From Methylococcaceae bacterium (lineage in GTDB: Bacteria; Pseudomonadota; Gammaproteobacteria; Methylococcales; Methylococcaceae), in NCBI GenBank assembly GCA_012026715.1, contig VEPB01000054.1, forward strand, positions 1-8,233: a stretch of 8,233 nt of DNA. Reading direction: 5' to 3'. The notes under the pieces were generated by a model, which saw only the letters and a list, made by a program, of their open reading frames with translations, was not told the DNA's origin and did not search any database. Both the position numbers and the translations under genes were made by a program. The stretch's first letter is position 1. Every line of letters starts with the position of its first letter. Positions 1 to 4,934 of this stretch are shown in pieces.

Positions 1-422
1 AAAATGACGTGATCGAATCCGCGGGTCCTGGCGGGATCGCCGATGAGGCCGGAGAACTCGTCGAAGGCAGCGATTTCCACGGTGCAGGCTCCGGAAAACT
101 GCTCCTCCATGCTGGCGATGGCCGCATCGGGCAAGATGCCGCGATAGGGGGCGACCATGCGCTCCCGGTATTCGCGGGCCGACGCCTCCGGATCGATGTT
201 GAGGGCCGACAGGCCGGAGACTTGGGGAATGGGGCGCGGCACCGATCCCAGCGCGACGCCCAAGACCTCGTCGAGATTGGATGCAGGATCGGTGCTGACG
301 ATGAGCACGCGGTTGCCCGCGTCGGCCAGAGCGATGCCGGTGGCGCAGGACAGCGAGGTCTTGCCGACCCCGCCCTTGCCGGTGAAGAACAGGTAGCGGG
401 TATCGACCCGCGGCAGTGTCAT
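1..422 (-). CDS. arsA: ArsA arsenite-stimulated ATPase, N-terminal part (runs off left edge)
   Basis: The first 140 residues of ArsA, the cytoplasmic ATPase that drives the ArsB arsenite efflux pump. The start codon is at 422; the gene continues beyond position 1. Seen: a deviant Walker A P-loop GKGGVGKTS at residues 15-23, a switch I-like segment STDPASNL at 43-50 with Asp45, and SGACTVEIAAFDEF at 110-123. Its Cys113 falls at the same number as the As(III)/Sb(III)-binding Cys113 of plasmid R773 ArsA. Family knowledge: ArsA has two such halves and takes arsenite from ArsD. The start lies 13 nt after the arsD stop, with a weak purine-rich AAGG-type ribosome site overlapping that stop, so translational coupling is likely. 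The second half and the other metal-binding cysteines are outside the window, so completeness cannot be judged. Confidence 0.96.
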   Translation of the reverse strand, partial: MTLPRVDTRYLFFTGKGGVGKTSLSCATGIALADAGNRVLIVSTDPASNLDEVLGVALGSVPRPIPQVSGLSALNIDPEASAREYRERMVAPYRGILPDAAIASMEEQFSGACTVEIAAFDEFSGLIGDPARTRGFDHVI

Positions 423-435
423 GGCTGGACGACCT

Positions 436-813
436 TCAGCAACAGCCGCTGCCGGGCTTGCAGCAAGACTCCGCGACCACCGGAATCTCCAGTTGCGGCT
501 TGCCGGACTTGGAGGGGAGTTCCAGCTTCTGGGCCAGCTGGACGCGGGACAGGTACACGCCGGTGGACACGATGCGGCCGTCGACCACCACGATGGGCAG
601 CCGGTCCATGCCCGCCTCCATTTCCTTCACCACCGCCGGGTTCGCGGCGAAGGCCTGGGGTTGCTGGGACAGGTTGTAGCGGACCACGTCCACCCCCTCC
701 TGTCCCAGCCACTGCAGGTCGGCAGCGAACTGCACCAGGACGGGGTCGACATCGACGCCACAAACCCCGGTGGAACAACACATGGCCGGTTCGTAAATTT
801 CAAGCTTCTTCAT
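436..813 (-). CDS. arsD: ArsD arsenic metallochaperone
   Basis: A 125-residue ArsD, the cytosolic metallochaperone that passes As(III)/Sb(III) to ArsA and also acts as a weak repressor of ars operons. Seen: the N-terminal thioredoxin-like start KLEIYEPAMCCSTGVCG with Cys12, Cys13 and Cys18, exactly the three cysteines needed for arsenite transfer in characterised ArsD. Two vicinal Cys pairs lie in the tail at 117-118 and 124-125 (ESCC, GSGCC), like the pairs of the R773 protein. Length is typical (about 120 residues). A GGAG ribosome site (820-823) sits 6 nt before the ATG. It is directly followed by arsA. Oddity: it is separated from arsR by 343 bp containing a MITE-like element, so its transcription may no longer be simple read-through from the arsR promoter. 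Confidence 0.97.
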   Translation of the reverse strand: MKKLEIYEPAMCCSTGVCGVDVDPVLVQFAADLQWLGQEGVDVVRYNLSQQPQAFAANPAVVKEMEAGMDRLPIVVVDGRIVSTGVYLSRVQLAQKLELPSKSGKPQLEIPVVAESCCKPGSGCC

Positions 814-962
814 CGAAGTCTCCGAATTGCCTAAGGGGTCACGTTGGAAATCGTGTGGGTTGGTGAGATTGTCGCAGTTTCAATGGGTTGGATTTTTCCA
901 TGGCGGTCGCAGTGGCTAAGCCACCGCAGGGATTCCAAATCTGGGCTGCATCCCGAGGACAC

Positions 963-1121
963 CTAGGAAAGCCCTGAATAAATCCATCCTGGATTTCTCA
1001 GCGCCCGTGACCGGATAACGCGGTTTCCCGGTCACTCACAAAATCAGTAGCTTACAGCCACCGATTTTGACGGTGCTTCCCTGCACCGTGGGAACCGCTG
1101 AAAAAATCAGCGCTTCCCTAG
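963..1121. mobile_element. MITE-like element with CTAG flanks inserted between arsR and arsD
   Basis: A non-coding element of about 151 bp (967-1117) bounded on both sides by CTAG (963-966 and 1118-1121). The ends are imperfect terminal inverted repeats: GGAAAGCCCTGAATAAATC on the left and, read on the minus strand, GGGAAGCGCTGATTTTTTC on the right (13 of 19 identical). Inside are consecutive stem-loops: AAATCC/GGATTT (980-996), GTGACCGG/CCGGTCAC (1007-1035), CAAAATC/GATTTTG (1039-1069), ACGGTGC/GCACCGT (1070-1089) and CGCTGA/TCAGCG (1096-1112). CTAG fits the YTAR target duplicated by some IS5-family transposases, so a non-autonomous derivative of such an IS is a reasonable inference. No transposase is encoded. 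A REP-like or other structured repeat is the alternative; without seeing other copies the element call stays tentative. Confidence 0.6.
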
Positions 1122-1145
1122 AAAGCCCGGAGATCGCTCCCCGGT
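1120..1145 (-). terminator. weak terminator-like hairpin after arsR
   Basis: On the minus strand, 11 nt after the arsR TAG, GGAG-cgat-CTCC forms a short stem. CCGG outside it can extend pairing only with a two-base bulge. The 3' side runs into GGGCTTTCT, a modest T-rich tract that merges with the end of the MITE-like element. It could terminate or attenuate arsR transcripts before arsD. The stem is short and the T tract is interrupted, so this is a low-confidence call. Confidence 0.3.
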
Positions 1146-1156
1146 CTTCATGTTGA

Positions 1157-1501
1157 CTATGGTCCGGTCGCCGTCTCATCGACGCAGCATTCCACCCCGG
1201 TGGCTGGCAGGCACGGCGTGCCGCCGCAGCAGTTTTCCGTCAGAAAGCCGAGCAATTCGTTCATGGTCCCGAAGTGGGCCGAGTAGATCACGAAGCGGCT
1301 CTCCTGCCGAGACGAAACCAGCCCGGCATGGGTCAGTTCCTTCATGTGGAATGACAGCGATGACGGCGCGATGCCTAGCGCTTCGCCGATCCTGCCGGCT
1401 GCCAGCCCATCGGGACCGGCTTGGACCAGCAGCCGGAAGATGGCGAGGCGGGATTCCTGGGCCAACGCGGCCAGGGCGGAGACGGCGTTCTTGGTTTCCA
1501 T
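1157..1501 (-). CDS. arsR: ArsR-family arsenite-responsive repressor (Acidithiobacillus type)
   Basis: A 114-residue winged-helix ArsR/SmtB repressor, expected to bind its own promoter and release it on As(III)/Sb(III). Seen: the family N-terminus ALAALAQESRLAIFRLLV, the recognition-helix region SSLSFHMKELTHAGLV (47-62), and the wing SRQESRFVIYSA (64-75). The R773-type ELCVCDL metal site is absent from the helix before the recognition helix. Instead cysteines cluster at the C-terminus: Cys91, Cys92 and Cys97, plus Cys105 and Cys106. This resembles the Acidithiobacillus ferrooxidans ArsR, where Cys95, Cys96 and Cys102 form the site. The additional vicinal pair 105/106 is a possible extra thiol site. 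The start at 1501 gives the canonical family N-terminus. No real Shine-Dalgarno precedes it, and the promoter -10 lies only 6 nt upstream, suggesting a leaderless mRNA. Confidence 0.96.
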   Translation of the reverse strand: METKNAVSALAALAQESRLAIFRLLVQAGPDGLAAGRIGEALGIAPSSLSFHMKELTHAGLVSSRQESRFVIYSAHFGTMNELLGFLTENCCGGTPCLPATGVECCVDETATGP

Positions 1502-1536
1502 GCTTCAATTATTGTTGAAATATTGGATCTATGCAA
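1502..1536 (-). promoter_or_regulatory. arsR promoter overlapping an ArsR-type operator
   Basis: On the minus strand, TTGCAT (1536-1531) and AATAAT (1513-1508) are separated by exactly 17 bp, a good sigma70-type -35/-10 pair. An inverted repeat TTCAA-N6-TTGAA spans 1504-1519, covering the -10 box. Many ArsR operators are AT-rich inverted repeats of TTCAA/TTGAA type, so repressor binding here would occlude RNA polymerase. Transcription would begin at or within a base or two of the arsR ATG. Confidence 0.65.
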
Positions 1537-1592
1537 GCGCTGCGTTCCTCTCCGCACAAATACGCGCTTCTTTCTTGGTAACGGCATTGCCC

Positions 1593-1615
1593 CGCCGGCT
1601 AGGCCTAGGCCGGCG
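1593..1615. repeat. near-perfect 23-bp palindrome
   Basis: CGCCGGC (1593-1599), TAGGCCTA (1600-1607), one unpaired G, then GCCGGCG (1609-1615). Both outer arms and the central octamer are self-complementary. No T tract follows on either strand, so it is a weak terminator candidate. It could be a cruciform or a protein-binding site; the function is unknown. Confidence 0.5.
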
Positions 1616-1710
1616 AGTCTCTTCAGCCGGATCCGCTGCCGACCCCAAGCCTTGTATTCGTCGGTCGTTGCGTTGGAATCGCGATCCCGGAACGGACTGG
1701 GCAGGAGTGG

Positions 1711-1740
1711 AATCACGGTTGGGCGATGACAACGGTGATT
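1711..1740. repeat. interrupted palindrome, 10-bp arms
   Basis: AATCACGGTT (1711-1720) and AACGGTGATT (1731-1740) are inverted repeats, 9 of 10 pairing with one G/G mismatch, separated by 10 bp. The arm centres are 20 bp apart, about two helical turns, as expected for a dimeric regulator site. It lies about 100 bp upstream of the promoter of the zinc-ribbon gene. No regulator can be named. Confidence 0.4.
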
Positions 1741-1840
1741 GAGTCGGGAAATGCCATGCGGAAGGTTCTGTCGGGGACACGGAGAGAGGGTTCGTCATCC
1801 TGGCTGCATTTATGGCCGTCAAAAAAGTCAAGTACGCAAA

Positions 1841-1870
1841 TTGACGCAGGCCTGGGTCCGGGAGTATGTT
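1841..1870 (+). promoter_or_regulatory. sigma70-like promoter for the zinc-ribbon gene
   Basis: TTGACG (1841-1846; 5/6 match to TTGACA), an 18-bp spacer and TATGTT (1865-1870; 4/6 match to TATAAT). Transcription from it would give a leader of about 70 nt containing a short hairpin (1896-1911) before the ribosome site at 1932-1938. Confidence 0.5.
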
Positions 1871-1945
1871 AAATCCCGCACCCAAACAAGAACGATCCGC
1901 TTCCAAGCGGACCCGGATTCATCACTATTCGAAGAGGGTTATCAG

Positions 1946-2326
1946 ATGGCGCGGCGTATTTCCCGAGACTGCGATGACCACACGGTTGGGCTGAGGTTTC
2001 ACAACTGTTCGACGCGCATGCCCATTGCCACGGTCAGTTTCCTGGAGCTGCAGCGGTTGTTCGACGTGTTCGACCGTTCCCTGTACCGATGTCCCGAATG
2101 CCGCTGGTCGGGGCGAGGCCGCGAATTGGCCGCCATGGAGCAGGATAGCGCCGATTCCTACGCATTCCACAGCGATGCCGAAACCTGGTACGCCTGTCCC
2201 CGCTGCGAGTGCGAAATTCCCATCGATCGGCCGTTGATGCAACTGGTCGAGTCCGGCCAGGGCACTGAACAGCAAGCCCCGGTTGTCGAACCCGGAGGGC
2301 GGGTGGTCAAGCTGGTGGTGGTTTGA
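1946..2326 (+). CDS. small zinc-ribbon protein of unknown function
   Basis: A 126-residue predicted cytoplasmic protein that I do not recognise. Two CxxC knuckles are visible: Cys49/Cys52 in YRCPECRWSG and Cys84/Cys87 in WYACPRCECEI, with an extra Cys89. Together they could form a four-cysteine zinc ribbon with a long acidic insert between the knuckles. Further cysteines are Cys9 and Cys21. There are no signal or transmembrane segments; the tail after residue 100 looks disordered and ends VVKLVVV. The start at 1946 is chosen because AGAGGG lies 7 nt upstream and because residues before it look non-coding. It stands alone on the plus strand, facing away from ars and converging on the VPLPA-CTERM gene. 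A role in nucleic-acid or protein binding would be a guess from the fold class only. Confidence 0.75.
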   Translation: MARRISRDCDDHTVGLRFHNCSTRMPIATVSFLELQRLFDVFDRSLYRCPECRWSGRGRELAAMEQDSADSYAFHSDAETWYACPRCECEIPIDRPLMQLVESGQGTEQQAPVVEPGGRVVKLVVV

Positions 2327-2427
2327 AGGGGGCGGTCGGTGAAATCGATCCGCGTGAGTTGGGGGGGAGCCTTTTTACCGGTTGCGGGCTCGGTTCCCCC
2401 TGATGGCAGGGGCTCAGCCAACTTCCC

Positions 2428-2490
2428 GGCGGGGGGCGGCGGCGATCCCCGCCCGCGCCGCCCGCGACCCCGGGACTGGAGTCCCCGGGG
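2428..2490. terminator. GC-rich double hairpin between convergent genes
   Basis: Two strong hairpins occupy the 190-bp gap between convergent genes: GGCGGGG/CCCCGCC (2428-2434 with 2447-2453), and CCCCGGGACT/AGTCCCCGGGG (2468-2490), which is nearly perfect apart from one extra C. Position suggests bidirectional transcription termination for the zinc-ribbon gene and the gene ending at 2517. Neither hairpin is followed by a clear T tract, so termination may be inefficient or Rho-assisted. Confidence 0.45.
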
Positions 2491-2516
2491 CCGGACGGCG
2501 TCGGCGCGGCCTTGGT

Positions 2517-3335
2517 TCAGCCCAGCAACTTGCGGCGCAGCAGCAGCAAGGCTGATCCGAACAGGTAGAGGGCTCCCGGCACCGGCACGTTGGTGTGCTG
2601 GATGGCTGAAGCGGTCTTGAAGTCCACGCTGCTGCCGAGGAAGTTGAAGGTCTTCACCCCGCCCAGGAACACGAAGCTGAAAGGATCAGCCCACGGTGTG
2701 AGGGCTCCGCTGGCATTGACCCACTTGAACGCAATGGCGTCATCGGCGGTGCTGGCGGTGGTTTCGCCGAACAGGTCGAATCCGGTCAGGGTCGCCGTGA
2801 ACAGATTCCGGTTGGCGGTTGATCGGGTTAGGGCATCATAGAGAGCCCGGTCGGAGTTCCTCAGCCAGGCGAGGTCTGCCGCTGAACCGGTGATGCCAGT
2901 GCCGTTGACGGAAACGGTGTTGCTGCAGCTGCCAGGACTCTTGCAGCCGTTGCCTGGAGTCGCCAAGCCGGCCTTGGTTCCTATCGTGGTGCCGCGGAAA
3001 TTCAGGTCCCAAATGCCCGCCTTGACGGTGAAGGCGTGGGTGCCGTCGGCCCACCAGGTGAGGGTTTTGGTGGCGCCGTTCATATCCACGTTGGAGGCCT
3101 TGTTGCTGGCTTCCAGGGTGTAGGTTCCGACACCGCTCCGCGAGGTCTGCTTGGTGCCCCTGAAATAGGCCCCGCTTTCGAACGGGTAGATGTCGTCGAG
3201 TTCGAACCGCCCCAAGCTGGAACTGGTCGGAATGGGGATCTGGGATGAGCTGTACTGGGCGGCCTGCGCGGTGGAGCCGGCTGCCAGCAGGGCTGCCAGC
3301 AGGTACCCGGTGCGCTTTTGCTTGTTGGTGATCAT
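2517..3335 (-). CDS. secreted protein with VPLPA/PEP-CTERM-like sorting signal
   Basis: A 272-residue exported protein. Seen: a signal peptide (basic MITNKQKR, hydrophobic core about 10-20, likely cleavage after AQA or QAA near residue 25-26), then a Ser/Thr/Gly/Asn-rich mature region without recognised catalytic motifs. One Cys pair (Cys131, Cys137) could form a disulfide. The C-terminus from residue 250 reads VPVPGALYLFGSALLLL followed by RRK: a short Pro motif, a hydrophobic helix and a basic end. This is the tripartite layout of VPLPA/PEP-CTERM signals, which are processed by exosortases in exopolysaccharide-producing Gram-negatives. A good AAGGA site (3342-3346) lies 6 nt before the ATG. 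It is downstream of the GlpQ-like gene on the same strand, 215 bp away, so it may be separately transcribed. Function is unknown; a surface or matrix protein is likely. Confidence 0.88.
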   Translation of the reverse strand: MITNKQKRTGYLLAALLAAGSTAQAAQYSSSQIPIPTSSSLGRFELDDIYPFESGAYFRGTKQTSRSGVGTYTLEASNKASNVDMNGATKTLTWWADGTHAFTVKAGIWDLNFRGTTIGTKAGLATPGNGCKSPGSCSNTVSVNGTGITGSAADLAWLRNSDRALYDALTRSTANRNLFTATLTGFDLFGETTASTADDAIAFKWVNASGALTPWADPFSFVFLGGVKTFNFLGSSVDFKTASAIQHTNVPVPGALYLFGSALLLLRRKLLG

Positions 3336-3439
3336 GGATCGTCCTTCGTATCGGTTGGTGGATCAAACAACGTGATGCTGGGCCGCACCTTCCGGGAGCC
3401 GCCAGCGTTTGATACCGGAGCGAGGGAATCCGGGCGAAC

Positions 3440-3460
3440 GCGGGGCTTCCATCGCCCCGC
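3440..3460 (-). terminator. possible terminator hairpin after the GlpQ-like gene
   Basis: GCGGGGC and GCCCCGC form a perfect 7-bp stem with a 7-nt loop, about 90 bp after the stop of the GlpQ-like gene and about 105 bp before the next start. No T tract follows on the minus strand. It may end transcription of the upstream gene, or shape the leader of the next one. Confidence 0.35.
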
Positions 3461-3550
3461 CAAATCGATTTCGGGTATCGCCGTAACTTTGACCGATGGC
3501 ATGGCCTCACGGCCCGACAAGTCGCTTTAGCCGGTGCCGATTGCCGTGAA

Positions 3551-4753
3551 TCAGCGCGACCGATGCTTGCGGTCGTGGCATTGGCGCTCTTCCAGGCCAG
3601 CGGTGGCCACCGCAGCCCGCGCCGCCACGCCGGTGTCGGCGAAATCGGTAAAGAGCCCGTCCACCCCCAGTTCGAAGTAATAGGCCATTTCCGTCACCGG
3701 ATCGGTGAAGCCGTAGCCGCTGGAGTCGTTGCGGAAGGTCCAGGTGTGGACCAGCAGTCCCTTGTCGTGGGCCCTTTCGATCACCCCGGTGCTACCGTCG
3801 ACCCGGCGGTCGTTGAGGGTCAGCCTGCCGTCGCCGTTGCGGTCGATGCCGTCGTCGACGGTCTTCACCAGATAGGGTTTCCAGGGTCCGATGGCGTCCG
3901 CATAGCTCTTGACGAATTCCAGGCCGGGTTCGGTCAGCAGGTCGGCGAAGCTGCGCGGATCGCCCGAGACCACGAAGTCGTAGGGCTGCTTGTAGGGTGC
4001 GACCAGGGACAGTGAGCCGTCGGCGTTGACGTCGTCGGCATCCACGAGCTGGACCAGCTTGATGTCCGTCTTCTTGTTGAGATAGCGCAAGTTCGCCACC
4101 TCAAAGGACTGGATGAAAACCGGCGCACATTCGCTGTTGCCGTAAGCCTGGTGCAGCTTCTTGAGCAGCTTGTTCTCGAAAACGTGGTTGCCGAACAAGC
4201 CGGCGTGGAAGGTGGAATGTTTGAGTTCCGGATAAATGCCGATGGTGCGGCCGGTCTCTTCGCTCTTCTGCTTGGCCAGGGCGATGACCTCGTCCAGCGT
4301 CGGAACTTCGTACAGCCCGTCATAGGCCGTGTTGCCCGGCCGCAGCGTCGGCAGCCGTTCCTTGGCGCGCAGGCTCTTGATCTCGGCCAGGGTGAAGTCG
4401 GAGGCGAACCAGTCGGTGACTTCGACGCCATCCACCGAGCGGGTGGTCTTGCGGCCGGCAAATTCCGGGTGGGTCGCGACGTCGGTGGTACCGCCGATCA
4501 TCGGTTCATGGCGGGCGATCAGCTGGCCGTCCTTGGTCATCACCAAGTCAGGTTCGATGTAGTCGGCGCCCATCTCGATGGCCAGCGCATAGCCGGCCAG
4601 GGTGTGCTCCGGGCGGTAGCCGGCGGCGCCCCGGTGGCCGATGACGATGGGGCTGGCTTGGTGGTCGTTGGGCATGTCGGCGCCGGCAGGCAGGCTGAAA
4701 GCCGCCAGGATAGCCGTTGCCATGAGGGTTTGCTTGCGGGTCGTGCGCTTCAT
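3551..4753 (-). CDS. glpQ: GlpQ-like periplasmic glycerophosphodiester phosphodiesterase
   Basis: A 400-residue GDPD-family enzyme predicted to hydrolyse glycerophosphodiesters to sn-glycerol-3-phosphate and an alcohol in the periplasm. Seen: a signal peptide (MKRTTRKQ, then a hydrophobic stretch to about ADM at 25-27) and the GDPD signature GHRGAAGYRPEHT at 39-51 (His40, Arg41, Glu49). Further family residues are Glu67/Asp69 in YIEPDLVMTKDG, His82 in ARHEP, YPELK (Glu176, Lys178), HTWTF (336-340) and the end GVDGLFTDF (363-371). These match GlpQ. Oddity: residues 304-315 (DRNGDGRLTLND) form an EF-hand/dockerin-like calcium loop inserted before the last strands, with a degenerate DVNADG at 241-246. 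The start at 4753 is chosen for the signal peptide; the frame is open further upstream, but that part lacks export features. The ribosome site is weak. It is 181 bp downstream of phoD on the same strand. Confidence 0.92.
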   Translation of the reverse strand: MKRTTRKQTLMATAILAAFSLPAGADMPNDHQASPIVIGHRGAAGYRPEHTLAGYALAIEMGADYIEPDLVMTKDGQLIARHEPMIGGTTDVATHPEFAGRKTTRSVDGVEVTDWFASDFTLAEIKSLRAKERLPTLRPGNTAYDGLYEVPTLDEVIALAKQKSEETGRTIGIYPELKHSTFHAGLFGNHVFENKLLKKLHQAYGNSECAPVFIQSFEVANLRYLNKKTDIKLVQLVDADDVNADGSLSLVAPYKQPYDFVVSGDPRSFADLLTEPGLEFVKSYADAIGPWKPYLVKTVDDGIDRNGDGRLTLNDRRVDGSTGVIERAHDKGLLVHTWTFRNDSSGYGFTDPVTEMAYYFELGVDGLFTDFADTGVAARAAVATAGLEERQCHDRKHRSR

Positions 4754-4895
4754 GAGTCTGCTCTTCGTGTGGTGGGTTAGGCGCGCCTTGGGATGCTCTT
4801 CCGGTTGGGGAAGGACTTCGGGCCCGCCGTAACCCATCGATGGTGATTGGTTTGTTTGGAACAGTGGCTTACGACGCGCGCCGGTGCCCCCCAAT

Positions 4896-4913
4896 TCGGA
4901 AGGCCGGTTCCGA
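4896..4913 (-). terminator. small hairpin after phoD
   Basis: TCGGAA-ggccgg-TTCCGA forms a 6-bp stem about 20 bp after the phoD stop. No T tract follows on the minus strand, so it may slow polymerase or protect the 3' end rather than fully terminate. The remaining phoD-to-glpQ gap shows a 10-bp palindrome CCATCGATGG (4834-4843) and no clear Pho box, which leaves open whether the two genes share a transcript. Confidence 0.25.
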
Positions 4914-4934
4914 TGCGCGTCCCACCCATCCTGT

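Larger units (their letters stand above)
814..1156. other. arsR-arsD intergenic stretch without a gene
   Basis: No coding sequence is supportable here. From the arsR side it holds a weak terminator-like hairpin, then a 151-bp MITE-like element bounded by CTAG, then about 140 bp with a short palindrome GTGGCT-A-AGCCAC (912-924, extended by an imperfect GC pair on each side), and finally the arsD ribosome site. I see no convincing separate promoter for arsD, although the region is long enough to hold one. Confidence 0.7.
1537..1945. other. gene-free stretch between arsR promoter and zinc-ribbon gene
   Basis: No coding sequence is convincing on either strand: the open frames here lack ribosome sites and have compositions unlike real proteins. 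It contains a 23-bp near-palindrome (1593-1615), a separate interrupted palindrome (1711-1740), a sigma70-like promoter (1841-1870) and a leader hairpin TCCGCTT-cc-AAGCGGA (1896-1911) ahead of the downstream gene. The in-frame extension of the zinc-ribbon gene back to 1739 is open but not considered coding. Confidence 0.6.

Noticed and set aside
814..1156. CRISPR array or tRNA in the structured arsR-arsD gap
   Set aside because: The hairpins have different sequences and irregular spacing, so no repeat-spacer pattern exists, and no cloverleaf with T-loop and anticodon arms can be drawn.
1529..1906. Minus-strand open frame upstream of arsR
   Set aside because: It overlaps the arsR promoter, lacks a ribosome site, shows no family features, and has low-complexity Arg/Pro/Ser composition.
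1739..1945. Upstream in-frame extension of the zinc-ribbon gene
   Set aside because: No ribosome site is present at 1739, the extension would run through the promoter-like element and the leader hairpin, and its composition (Arg/Gln/Cys-rich) differs from the rest. The start at 1946 has AGAGGG at good spacing.
3336..3550. Pho box upstream of the VPLPA-CTERM gene
   Set aside because: I looked on the minus strand for CTGTCAT/CTGTAAT units at 11-bp spacing and found only single poor matches, so no site is called.
4754..4894. N-terminal extension of the GlpQ-like protein by 47 residues
   Set aside because: It would place the signal peptide internally and has no plausible ribosome site; the start at 4753 begins directly with a signal peptide.
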